Assembly: GCF_040958095.1 (NCBI RefSeq)
Contig: NC_091209.1
Coordinates: 10,755,437-10,819,436 of the forward strand
Direction: 5' to 3'
Source of the DNA: Procambarus clarkii
Taxonomy: Eukaryota > Arthropoda > Malacostraca > Decapoda > Cambaridae
DNA: 64,000 nt
The position numbers were made by a program, and so were the translations under genes. The notes below the pieces were generated by a model. It was given only the letters and a program-made list of their open reading frames with translations, was not told the DNA's origin and searched no databases. This document shows positions 44,195 to 55,716 of the stretch, piece after piece (position 1 is the first letter of the stretch; every line of letters begins with the position of its first letter).

Positions 44195-45295
44195 GTACAA
44201 GTGTGAGAGGAGTCAGCAAGTACAGGTGTGCGGTGATCACTGCAGGTGTGAGAGGAGTCGGCAAGTACAGGTGTGCGGTGATCACTGCAGGTGTGAGAGG
44301 AGTCAGCAAGTACAGGTGTGCGGTGATCACTGCAGGTGTGAGAGGAGTCGGCAAGTGAAGTACTGTACCTGTACAGGTGTGAGAGGAGTCGGCAAGTGCA
44401 GTACTGTACCTGTACAGGTGTGAGAGAAGTTGGAAAGTACAGGTGTGAGAGGAGTCAGAAAGTATAGTACAGGTGTGAGAGGAATTGGCAAGTACAGTAC
44501 AGATGTGAGAGGAGTTGGCAAGTACAGTACTGTACTGTACCTGTACAGGTGTCAGAGGAGTCGGCAAGTACAGTACTGTACCCGTACAGGTGTGAGAAGA
44601 GTTGGCAAGTACAGTACAGGTGTGAGAGAAGTCAGCAAGTAATATACAGGTGTGTGAGGAATCAGCAAGTCCAGTACAGGTGTGAGAGGAGTTGGCAAGT
44701 ACAGTACAGGTGTGAGAGGAGTTGGCAAGTACAGTACAGGTGTGAGAGGGGTCAGCAAGTACAGTACTGTACCTGTACAGGTGTGAGAGGAGTCGGCAAG
44801 TATAGTACAGGTGTGGGAGGAGTCGGCAAGTACAGTACAGGTGTGAGAGGAGTCGGCAAGTACAGTACAGGTGTGGGAGGAGTCGGCAAGTACAGTACAG
44901 GTGTGAGAGGAGTCGGCAAGTACAGTACAGGTGTGAGAGGAGTCGGCAAGTACAGTACAGGTGTGGGAGGAGTCGGCAAGTACAGTACAGGTGTGGGAGG
45001 AGTCGGCAAGTACAGTACAGGTGTGAGAGGAGTCGGCAAGTACAGTACAGGTGTGGGAGGAGTCGGCAAGTACAGTACAGGTGTGAGAGGAGTTGGCAAG
45101 TACAGTACAGGTGTGAGAGGAGTCGGCAAGTACAGTACAGGTGTGAGAGGAGTTGGCAAGTACAGTACAGGTGTGAGAGGAGTCGGCAAGTACAGTACAG
45201 GTGTGAGAGGAGTCGGCAAGTACAGTACAGGTGTGGGAGGAGTTGGCAAATACATGACAGGTGTGAGAGGAGTTGGCACGTATAGGACAGGTGTG
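44195..45295. repeat. 30-bp minisatellite (GTGTGAGAGGAGTCGGCAAG)
   Basis: About 35 units of TGTGAGAGGAGTCGGCAAGT plus ACAGTACAGG. The left third is mixed with longer units containing GTACTGTACCTGTACAG, itself a palindrome, and with TGCGGTGATCACTGCAGG units. 30 is a multiple of three, so frames stay open without coding meaning. It is intronic to the minus-strand gene. Confidence 0.96.
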
Positions 45296-46037
45296 AGAAA
45301 TACTGTACTTAAAGCAACATGTCATCTCTTACATACCAATAAACAACAACAGTTAATTAGAGGAAAATATAAATAACAAAGAAGAGACTGCTGGTGAAAA
45401 GGATAAAACAGAGGTAAAACTTTTTTTTTTCCTGTCAAAATTAGACTTGAAATACCAGAAGAGCAAAGTATTGGAAAGTAAACAATGTTCTGTAATGATG
45501 AGTGGCAGGGGCATAATACCTATATAATACTCCCATTTTAATGTTCGCAAACTATTGAAATAGCCATGTGGAAAATTTAAGAAAAAGTCCATAGCCACCA
45601 TGAACACTAACAAAGGTATGCATAAATGTGCGTACTATTTACAAAACATTGTAATTTACATATAATCCACAGGAGAGCAGGGGAATAACCAAATTAGGAA
45701 CAATAATTGTGCCAGGGTTTTACCCTGAGGATCCACGAGATGAAAATAGCAACAGTAAGCCTCAAATAGGACTTCAACATGCAATATTCAAAGTGCAGAG
45801 AAACAAAGATGTCATGCCAGCATTTCATATTTTATAATTAAAACTTCACAATCAAAACTGAAAAGTAAACAAGTCTAGTAAAGGCCAAGAGAAAAGTAGT
45901 CGTACACAAGTATGAAGAAAGCAATCGCCAAGAACATTCATTTTAGGCAGAAGTAGGAAGGGAAGAGTAGTTGACACGAGAGCTTGGATAATGGATCCAT
46001 TAAAAAATCACCAATAATGGTTCCTTCAACCTGACGG
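45296..46037. other. No gene seen (intron)
   Basis: AT-rich intronic DNA of the minus-strand gene. Confidence 0.6.
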
Positions 46038-47590
46038 TGTACTCACCTAGTTATGCTTGCGGGGGTTGAGCTTTGCTCTTTGGTCCCACCTCTCAATGGT
46101 CAATCAACTAATGTACAGGTTCCTGAGCCTACTGGGCTCTATCATATCTTCACTTGAAACTGTGTATTGAGTCAGCCTCCACCACATCACTTCCTAATGC
46201 ATTCCATTTGTATACTACTTTGACACTGAAAAAATTCTTTCTAATATCTCTATGGCTCGTTTGGGCACTTTATTTCCACCTGTGTCCCCTAGTGCATGTG
46301 CCCCTTGTGTTAAATAGTCTGTCTTTATCTACCCTATCAATTCTTCTGAGAATCTTGTATGTGGTGATCATGTCCCCTCTAACTCTTCTGTCTCCCAGTG
46401 ACGTGAGGTTTAATTCCCGTAGTCTCTCCTCGTAGCTGATACCCCTCAGTTCGGGTACTAGTCTGGTGGCAAACCTTTGAACCTTTTCCAGTTTAGTCTT
46501 ATGCTTGACTAGATATGGACTCCATACTGGAGCCTCATACTCCAGGATTGGTCTGACATATGTGGTATCTAATGTTCTGAAAGATTCCTTACACAAGTTT
46601 CTAAAGGCTGTTCTTATGTTAGCCAACCTGGCATATGCCGCTGATGTTATCCTCTTGATATGAGCTTCAGGGAACAGGTCTGGCGTGATATCAACCCCCA
46701 GGTCTTTCTCTCTCTCTGACTCTTGAAGTATTTCATCTCCCTAATGATACCTTATATCTGGTCTCCTGCTCCCTAAACCTATTTTCATTACATTGGCTTG
46801 GGTTAAACTCTAACAACCATTTGTTCGATCGTTCCTGCAGCTTGTCCAGGATTAAGACAGAGGAGGACAGCTTGAGGCTTCAAGAAGAGCCTCAAGCTGT
46901 CCTCCTCTGTCTTAATCCTTCTCATAATTTTGGCGTCATCAGCAAATATTGAGAGGAATGAGTCTATACCCTCTGGGAGATCATTTACGTATATCAGAAA
47001 CAGGATAGGTCCGAGTACAGAGCCCTGTGGGACTCCACTGGTGACTTCCCGCCAATCTGAGGTCTTACCCTCACTGTAACTCTCTGCATCCTATTGCTTA
47101 GGTACTCCCTTATCCACTGGAGCGCCCTACCAATTACTCCTGCCTGTTTCTCAAGCTTATGCATCAGCCTTTTATGGGGTACTGTGTCAAAGGCTTTCCA
47201 ACAGTCCAAAAAAATGCAGTCAGCCCATCCTTCTCTTTCTTGCTTAATCTTTGTCACCTGATCATAGAATTCTATTAAGCCTGTAAGGCAAGACTTACCC
47301 TCCCTGAACCCATGTTGATGGGTTGTCACGAAGTCCCTTCTCTCCAGATGTGTTATTAAGTTTTTTCTCACGATCTTCTTCATCACCTTGCATGGTATAC
47401 AAGTTAAGGACACTGGCCTGTAGTTCAGTGCCTCTTGTCTGTCACCTTTTTTGTATATTGGGACTACACTAGCCATCTTCCATATTTCTGGTAGGTCTCC
47501 CATTTCCAGTGACCTACTGTACACTATGGAGAGTGGCAAACGAAGTGCTCCTACACACTCTTTCAATACCCATGGTGAGATTTCGTAATT
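46038..47590 (-). mobile_element. LINE (CR1/jockey-like), 5'-truncated, minus strand
   Basis: Minus-strand reverse-transcriptase motifs in order: WKMASVVPIYKKGDRQEALN (47,460), YRPVSLTCIPCKVMKKIVR, QHGFREGKSCLTGLIEF, CIFLDCWKAFDTVPHKRLM, then the [11 protein letters not shown] active-site region near 46,930. The ORF2 tail is TYVRPILEYEAPVWSPYLV and LVPELRGISYEERLRELN. The frame is broken in several places, including by an inverted duplication at 46,851-46,916. The 3' end has the ACTCACCTAGTTATG motif. Endonuclease and ORF1 are absent. Confidence 0.9.
46851..46916. repeat. 29-bp perfect inverted duplication inside the LINE
   Basis: ATTAAGACAGAGGAGGACAG...GGCT at 46,851-46,879 is repeated as its exact reverse complement at 46,888-46,916 with an 8-base loop. 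The LINE coding sequence requires only the right copy. Confidence 0.9.
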
Positions 47591-48612
47591 ACCTAAGTGT
47601 AGTTACAGGATGAGAGCTACGCTCGTGGTGTCCCATCTTCCCAGCACTCTTTGTCATATAATGCTTTGAAACTACTGACGGTCTTGGCCTCCACCACCTT
47701 CTTCCCTAACTTGTTCCAACCGTCTACCACTCTGTTTGCGAAAGTGAATTTTCTTATATTTCCTCGGCATCTGTGTTTAGCTAGTTTATATCTATGACCT
47801 CTTGTTCTTAACGTTCCAGGTCTCAGGAAATCTTCCCTATCGATTTTATCAATTCCTGTTACTATTTTGTATGTAGTGATCATATCACCTCTTTTTCTTC
47901 TGTCTTCTAGTTTTGGCATATTTAATGCCTCTAACCTCTCCTCGTAGCTCTTGCCCTTCAGTTCTGGGAGCCACTTAGTAGCATGTCTTTGCACCTTTTC
48001 CAGTTTGTTGATGTGCTTCTTAAGATATGGGCACCACACAACAGCTGCATATTCTAGCTTTGGCCTAACAAAAGTCGTGAACAATTTCTTTAGTATATTG
48101 CCATCCATGTATTTAAAAGCAATTCTGAAGTTAGAAAGCGTGGCATAGGCTCCTCACACAATATTCTTTATGTGGTCCTCAGGTGATAGTTTTCTATCTA
48201 GAACCACCCCTAGATCTCTTTCTTTATCAGAATTCTTTAAAGATTTCTCACATAATTTATAGGTTGCATGGGGTCAATGTTCTCCTATTCCACATTCCAT
48301 AACATGGCATTTATTAACATTAAATTCCATTTGCCAAGTGGTGCTCCATATACTTATTTTGTCCAGGTCATCTTGAAGGGCATGACAATCATCTAAGTTT
48401 CTTATCCTTCCTATTATCTTAGCATCATCAGCAAACATGTTCATATAATTCTGTATACCAACTGGTAGATCATTTATGTAGACAATAAACATCACTGGTG
48501 CAAGAACTGAACCCTGTGGTACTCCACTTGTGACATTTCTCCATTCCGATACATTGCCTCTGATCACAGCCCTCATTTTTCTATCAGAAAATTTTTCATC
48601 CATGTTAGAAGC
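47591..48612 (-). mobile_element. Second LINE, 5'-truncated, minus strand
   Basis: Reverse-transcriptase motifs [20 protein letters not shown] and MFADDAKIIGRIRNL (48,400-48,520) are followed by the tail KLFTTFVRPKLEYAAVVWCP, LEKVQRHATKWLPEL and GDMITTYKIVTGIDKID. It is a different subfamily from the neighbour that starts at once to its left. A short loss of frame lies between the two open parts. Its 3' end (TAACTACACTTAGGTAAGTA type) is also found at 52,640-52,755. Confidence 0.9.
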
Positions 48613-49251
48613 TTACCTGTCACCCCTCCAATATTTTCCAGTTTGTGTGTGTGTGTGTGTTGTGGCCCACCAAGTGTTTTGGAGCTGCCGTACACTATAG
48701 TTGTAGTCAAGGTCTCATAGTTCTTGCTTTTCCTATACCTGGTATTATAAACGGTTTAAACTATCATAAGCCTTATTATGAATATGGCAGGTACTTGCAC
48801 ATGAAAAATATAATGAAACTGTATTTACAAGATATTGCAGGTAGTGTTGTGCATAAATTTCCCACAGTGTGTGGTAAATAATCAACATATATTGAATATA
48901 TAATCATGTAATAGTTCAGACAAGTTTCTGGTAAATCCCATAATTTGTTATTATAGCAAGTTTCGAAAACTAACTCATCACATCTCATAGCAACAAATAC
49001 ATATACTGTTCATCAGTGATGTGCAGTATTTTATAAAAATATATCCAGAATTTATTTTCAAACCATTTGTGTGTGTGTTGTAAATAAAATTTTAGCCAAT
49101 AACGGATCACAAGGAAAATTACTTTTACATTTCAAACGGCATAACAATTATGAGTACAGTTATCTCATTCCTGCAAACCTAAATACATAATACAAAGGTA
49201 AGCATAAAAAATATGATATACTGTACAATATCTAAAATACAAAGAAATTAC
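48613..49251. other. Intron, nothing supported
   Basis: AT-rich intronic DNA with a short (GT)n at 48,643-48,660. Confidence 0.6.
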
Positions 49252-49407
49252 CTGAATTTCAGAATCTAAAACTCCTGTAGAAACTCGCGGATGAGTTCCA
49301 ATATTGTGAAGAGAGTCAGTCATAGACATGCGCACTCTACGCACGTCTGCTGCCACTGCTGAACTTCGGCTTCGATACTCTCTAATTTGCTCACGATACT
49401 GGGCAAT
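49252..49407 (-). CDS. Coiled-coil/RS-tail protein, exon
   Basis: Minus-strand exon of 156 bp: acceptor TTCCATCTTCAG, donor CAG before GTAATT, phase 0 at both ends. It codes for IAQYREQIREYRSRSSAVAA, then DVRRVRMSMTDSLHNIGTHP and a short end. The start is heptad-like; the second part looks less helical and carries several basic and phosphorylatable residues. It joins the exons at 49,781-49,918 and 40,431-40,544 (or 42,297-42,446) in frame. Confidence 0.8.
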
Positions 49408-49780
49408 CTGAAGATGGAAAACATAGTATTTTAATTACTGCTATAAGTTGTCACTGTCCATGCTCTTACTCATGTGTTATAATGCTCCTCAACTGAATCC
49501 TATTTTGCATCATATGCAGAGAATAAGTTCCAATAATGTGGCTGAAACAAATAACCTGACCCACACATCATCACTTTCATTTCACTGTGTGTGTGTGTGT
49601 GTGGCTTGGGTTATTTGCATCAGAAAAATTAATAAATGAAAAGAGTACATAAAACTGTTAGGTGCTCCATTATTGAGCAAATAACAATGTATCAAGTATT
49701 TTAAGTTGTACAGAATATGCAAATTTAAATGAAGACACTTTAAATGAATAAATCTTTTAGTAGGATGACCATTACATCAC

Positions 49781-49918
49781 CTGCTGCTCAAGTGAGTGGA
49801 GTCTCAGCTCACATCGCTCCTTCTCCTGTCGTAGGCCTTCCAATTGGTTGGTGAGGCGACGGATCTTCTCACTGTCTACTTGCCGCTCTCGGCGGTGATC
49901 ACTACTCATGTCCAGTGT
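49781..49918 (-). CDS. Coiled-coil/RS-tail protein, exon
   Basis: Minus-strand exon of 138 bp: acceptor CAACTCTGTAG, donor CAG before GTGATG, phase 0 at both ends. The peptide TLDMSSDHRRERQVDSEKIR then RLTNQLEGLRQEKERCELRL is a clear heptad coiled coil. The DIRS1-like fossil begins only about a dozen bases upstream of its acceptor, so the polypyrimidine tract of this splice site abuts the element. Confidence 0.85.
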
Positions 49919-49961
49919 CTACAGAGTTGAAAAAACCAGCGTTGAATGTAATGAAACGCCA

Positions 49962-50385
49962 TTTTCTGGGTGAGCCCCGGAGGCTCCCTGGAGCTTATCG
50001 GGCTAATGTGTGTTATGTTAGACCGGGACATTAGCTAAGGAGTTCAGACCTACCAGGGACCAGCGCCAGAACCTGGCCCCTTCAGAGAGGTTTCAGGGAG
50101 CAATGGCCCTGGAAAACCCCATATGGTTGGGGGTTTTCCTTATCTGCCATCGACCGGGGTTAGGCACCCAGAAAGGTAGGCGTAACAAAACAAACCCCAC
50201 ATGGTAAGACACTACAACAAAAACCGAACAGAGAGGTAGAAAACTCCCTACAATCCCAAGGAAACAAGCAAACAAGCAAACATCACACTTTACTGCCGCG
50301 CCGATCGTCCGCGCAGCCCTCCCCACCCCGGGAGGGGGAGGGGGGAGCCCCGGACCTACCGCGCCGGCTGCCAAGCTCCAGTTCG
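49962..50385. repeat. DIRS1-like inverted terminal repeat, 3' copy
   Basis: Reverse complement of 55,717-56,143, apparently with no differences over the inner 380 bp (a 93-codon open stretch translates identically in both). The outermost 30 bases differ from the other copy (GTGAGCCCCGGAGG here, GGGAGCCCCTACGG there). A further 30 bp outside (49,932-49,961) is present only on this side. Confidence 0.88.
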
Positions 50386-50439
50386 GAAGCTAAGCCTCAA
50401 CCAACGCGAAAAAACCGCCGACCGGTGGGAGGGAGGGTT

Positions 50440-50535
50440 GCCAGGGAGCCTCCGGGGCTCACCCAGAAAATGGCGTTTCATTACATTCAACGCTGGTTTT
50501 CTGTGGGGAGCCCCTACGGCTCCCTGGAGCTTCAT
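50440..50535. repeat. DIRS1-like internal complementary region
   Basis: 50,440-50,497 is the reverse complement of 49,932-49,998 (3' outer end including the 30-bp extension). 50,497-50,535 matches the reverse of 56,108-56,143 (5' outer end). The two element ends are thus joined in one internal block, the diagnostic feature of DIRS1 elements. Confidence 0.85.
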
Positions 50536-52639
50536 ACCCAAAGAGAAGGAAAAGAAAGGGCTAACCCGGGAGGCGGCCGCCACAAACTCTGCAACGCAAA
50601 GCCAAGACAACCGGTCGCAAACCTGCGACCCAAGGCAACAAGAACGCCCAAGAACAGACATACACATGGATGGGCGGCCAAAAACCTGTGCGACCCACAA
50701 TTCCCTGCGCCCGAAATGAGCCCGAGACGTCACCAACACAGCAGCAATTGCTGTAAACGTCTGAACAGCACGGGCGCAAAGACAGACCGCAATAAGAAGG
50801 AAAACACTGCGGACGACCCGGGAGACCCGAGCCCTGAAAACAGGGAACGAAGGAACCGGATCAACCACAGCGCATCCCCAGGCACGGTACGCCGGCAACA
50901 GCAAAAAGCACAACCGGACAACACAGGACGCACCCCCCGGCCAAACCAAACAAGTACCAATACCCCAAGAACCCCTCCGGAAAGCAGCCGTCTCGACCGT
51001 CGCCAGGACAGAGAAAGGCTGCACACCAATAAAGCTACCACCAGTACCAAAGAGGAGGAAACTGAAACCGAAGGGGCTACCACAAACTGAGGGGAAGAGA
51101 AGAAGGCACCCTGAACAAGGACCAGGATGGCTCAGGCGACTCATGAGCAGGCCGGAGGGGAAACAAAACGCGAGAAGACGTAATAAACGTCATACAGTCT
51201 CCAAGACGAAGCTCGCAGGTGGGACACCGTCAACAAAGCCACCTGAACACCATAGAGATGGCGATACCTGCGTCAAAATACCAGACGCGAAGAGCCAAAG
51301 AGAAGGCCGAACCAGTCACGGACAGGACCGATTCGGCCTGCCGAAAGAGGCGAAGCCTCAGGAAAAACGCCCCGGGTACGGACACCTATCAAGCAGCGTC
51401 TGAAAAGAAGGCCGGGCCGGCCACAGTGGAACCATAAGGACTGTTCTCGTGGGAATGGGCTGCAACTGAGCCAGAACCCGAAGCAACAGCTGGACCGGGA
51501 GAAGAGGTACAGGTACCCCCCACCTCGACCAGGCCTGCCGAAAGCCTCCACCGTGAAGTCCTCGCAGGTGGGAAGGGCGCCACAAAACGGGCGACGCCTA
51601 GACCACGCCGACCCGAAGACGTCCATGGCCAGGAGTCCATAAGCCCAACAGAGCCAACAAAACGAATCGGCGACGACTGGCCAACCCACGAAGAGGAATG
51701 AACCGAGACAGCTGTCCACCAGGACGCAGGACACACCCCGGACACGAGCCACACGGTTAACCAAACCCCCTGTGGTTCCGGCAAGAACCACCAGAGAACA
51801 GTCCAAACAGAGCTGAACGGTAGAGTACCTAGTGACCTAAACCCTCCGAAGCGCAAACCAGACAGCCATGAACACCTGAACCGGGCTGTGAGCCCGACGG
51901 ACAGACAGACTCCATCAACCTCGGCTGACCTGGTGAGCACAGGTCACAAAGCCCCAGCCGAGAGACGACCCGTCCGTGAACACATCGAGCGAAGGCTCGG
52001 GGAGCCGCCAAGGCACGGAACCCCGAAAACCCCAAAGAGGAAGCTGGTGACGCAGCACCAACACCAGATCCCCAGAGGAACCCAAGGAATGCAAGAGGCG
52101 GAAGTGGAGTCTCCATAGGAACCAACCGACGCCGGAGCCAAACCCGACTCTGCGGGCAGACAAGCACGCCGAAGTGCAAACTCCCGCACAACCGCCCAAG
52201 CAACCGCTGAGCAACCCGGGACCCCCTCCTGAACAGCCAAAGGCGGGACCACAGCCACAGTAACACTTCTGGAGGGAAGACAATGAGGGGCCCAAGAGCC
52301 TGAAACAAGGCCCAGGTCCGAACCCGGGACGGAACAGAAGGTAAAACCTCCAGATCACCAGGAAACCAAACCCAGCGATCTGGAAAGAACCATCCCCTGG
52401 CGAGCAGACAAGCGGACTGACTGGGAGCCCACTCCAGCCAGTCGTCGAGGTAGGCCAGACACCGAATCTCAGACGCAGACAGGGCACTAAGATCCGGTAA
52501 AGACGCAAAGAGTATACAAAGTGCCCTTCACAAAATAGGGAATGCAATAAAAACAGCAAACCTGAAGCCCCACCACCAAAGCATTGTATGACAATCATAT
52601 GAAGACATATTATGACATATGACAATCATTATATGACAA

Positions 52640-52755
52640 TATGACAATTATAATCAAAGCATTATATGACAGAGTGCTGGGAAGACGGGACACCACGAGA
52701 GTAGCTCTCATCCTGTAACTACACTTAGGTAAGTACACATAGGTAATTACCAACC
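52640..52755 (+). mobile_element. LINE 3' end fragment nested in the DIRS1-like element
   Basis: AGAGTGCTGGGAAGACGGGA and GTAGCTCTCATCCTGTAACT match the reverse of the LINE 3' end at 47,590-47,670. A short ATATGACAAT tandem lies at its left edge. Confidence 0.75.
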
Positions 52756-53224
52756 GTGCTAGCCCCAGAAAAACTGGAGAGGAATGTGCCAAGAAGTGAC
52801 CTGGAGGTCCAGGTCCACCAACCATGCACCCGGCCCTAACAGAATCCGAACAGGAGACAACAGTCCTCCGAGCAGGGCAGAGGATCCAGGGCGCAGACGG
52901 AAGTAGTCCAGAAGAACTGCAGACTGGAAAAGCTCATGACTGCAAAGAGCAGACGGGAAGCCCAGAAGGATGGGGCGGAACGACCACGCCCCACGCACCC
53001 ACGAAGAGGAAATGACGAAGCGCAGGGAAGAAGCCCACCCCGCCAGCTCTGAACCCCCCCCAAGGGGAGAAGCCGTCCTCCGACGCCAGCAGAGACCGGA
53101 AGACAACCCAAAGCGCCCACCAACAGCGGGACCAAGCGAGAGGCAACAGAGCAAGCTGCTCCCCCAGCGCCCAGTCAACAGAGAAGGGAACAGAACCCCT
53201 TCAGAAAGAAAAGTACACTACCGA

Positions 53225-53417
53225 AGTCATGAGGAGAGACTACGGGAATGAAACCACACTTCGCTGGAAGAGGAAGTGAGGGGAGACCTGATCACCACAT
53301 ACAAGATACCCAAGGGAATCGACAGGGTTGAGAAGGACAGGATATGTAACACAAGGGGCACACGCACTAGGGGACACAGGTGGAAACTGAGTACCCAAAA
53401 GAGCCACAGATAGAATT

Positions 53418-53463
<46 letters not shown>

Positions 53464-53670
53464 AGTGTCAGAATGGGAACGGGAAAGCACTAAGAAGTAA
53501 TGTGGTGACTCCTCACACAAGTAACGAGGCTGACCCCCATACAATGTCACATGTAGACATGACAGCCCAAGAGGCACAGGAACCGATACACCTGTTGACG
53601 GACGGTTGAGAGGCAGGACCAAGGAGCCAGAGCTCAACCCCCACAAGCACAACTAGGTGAGGACATATAT
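53225..53670 (+). mobile_element. LINE 3' end fragment nested in the DIRS1-like element, with T43 tract
   Basis: GGGGCACACGCACTAGGGGA and GAGCCAGAGCTCAACCCCC match the family at 46,038-46,330 and 19,215-19,815. A run of about 43 T at 53,420-53,462 sits where relatives have five or six T. The fragment is unusually poor in T elsewhere, like the element around it. Confidence 0.8.
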
Positions 53671-55716
53671 TGTAAAAGCACAAGCCGCCGACTAGTGGCA
53701 AAGAGCACTACACCGGCCAGGCAAAGAAGGCACAAAACTGCATCAAAAGGCCCACCTCGACAGCAAAACCACAAAGTCCCAGCACAACCACAACATGTGC
53801 CAAGACCCAAAAAGCTCAGTCTGCAAGCCAGGAAGACCCCGGAACCCCAAAAGGCAGAACCGGGTCACACGAGGAAACAAAGTCCCCTGAACCCACAAAA
53901 GGGGGCCCAAGAGGAAGAAACCTCCAGAACGAAACCAAGGAACCCAAAGGAACCCAGAATCGAACCAGGGGGAGCCCAAACCACCACATTTGCCGGCGGA
54001 GAACACCACTAAAAGGCAAAGCACAGACCCCAGCAGAACGCCCTGGGAAAACGGTCCCAACAGACCGAAAACCGAGGGGCAAGGTGTGGGAGCAAGCATA
54101 CCAGCCAGGGGCACTGAGCCTAAACCCAGAGGCTCAGACCCAAAATCAACACCCAAACGTTCCCAGAGGAACAGGCAACGGCAAGAAAACACCAGAAAAA
54201 CAAAGAAACGACAACAGGAGAACAAAAACCCTGCAAATTTTTTGAAAACTCACCAGAGACGCTCGCTCGCACACCCAGACGCATGTAAACAAACGGCAAC
54301 GCCGCCCTGGTGGCCACGCCGGGAAACCGGCAGACGAAAATGGCCGCCAGCAGGGGCTGTGACTGACGCTTAATACACAAAAACACGCCAGCAAATGTGG
54401 GAAGCTAGCAGACTGGAAGGGCGAAAAACGACGCCCAACAGCAGAAAAACCCCTGAAGGGGCAAAACCGCCCCAGAACTGCTAGTAGGCATCCCCCACAG
54501 CCCCGGGAACCAACAACAGAGGCCCCGGGGCAGAGCCGTCCTCCAAGCCCTCCGCCCTGAAAGAAAAGCAAGAGCCCATGGGGAAGGCAACAAGAAAGGG
54601 CCGCTGGTAAGACCCAGAAGCCTTGGCAGGAGGCACAGGCTCAAACCTCCGTCCCCAACCCGAACGGGGCATCCCCCGAAAACCGCCCGAGTCTCTGCCG
54701 CAACTGAACCCCGCCCCGACCCAGAAACACGCAGACGGTCCGGAGCCGGGAACATGGAGAGAAAGGGGCGAGCAGCACCTAACCAAACGGGGCGGCCACG
54801 GGGCATTCGAGTGGGAAACCAACCTAGCATGTTGCAGCAACCTAACCTAGCTTGCAACACGGATGCCGCCTGTACTCTGAACAGTAATAACATCAGGAGA
54901 GTACTGGAGAACAAGCAGAGAATCACTCGCAAGACTCCGGGTCAAGGTGTCAGTGACCCAACAGGCAGCATGACGGAGGTAAAAATGGCGACTGTCACCC
55001 GGAGACAAGGGAACAGCAACCAACGATCCCGTACAAGACGGGTTGGAACCCGGAAGACACATTCAATGGTCCCCCGAGCCCAGACAGGGGTTTCCAGGGC
55101 CCGTAGGGTAACAACTACGGGAAGCCCGGGCAAGGTGTTGCTAACCGGTTAAGAAACCCAAACATAACAAGAGGGTAGATTATAGCACTGAAAACCCCCG
55201 AGACGTGTACAAGCACGGGGGCCTAGCAGAGGGCCGCCAAACACTACCAGTGGAACTATAACCACCTTAGGCAGACCCCCACCAGGCAAGAAAAAGAAAA
55301 ACAAAAGAAAAACCCCGCAAAAGTACACCGTCTCCAGAGGCAACAGAAACCGGCCGCCGCTTAGGTGGCAGGCTGCGCAACACCTTGACGCCCTAACCAG
55401 CACAATACCAATCCCTACCCAGGGCCAAACAAGGGCCCCAAGCCCCAGCTGGCCCCAAGGGCGAGGCAAATGCCGAGCAGCAAGAACCTCTACGGGAATG
55501 GTTCCCGAACGCCCCAGGGAAGATAACCCTGTAACGCAAGGGCAGTACTCACAGGGCGCTTAGGGAAGTCAGCCACTAAGCACATGCAGCCCCGGCACTG
55601 ATGAAGTACTCCTGGCCACCGCACACCACAACACACGGCAGTGAACGCCACACAAGGCAAACACCGCCTAGGAAACTGAGGCCAGAGAAGCGTCAATCCC
55701 GGTTGACATTAGCGAA

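Noticed and set aside
50356-51144. 262-codon minus frame and many similar frames across 50.3-55.6 kb
   Set aside because: They fall in the A-poor sense strand of a broken DIRS1-like element, where stops are rare. Most are shadow frames.
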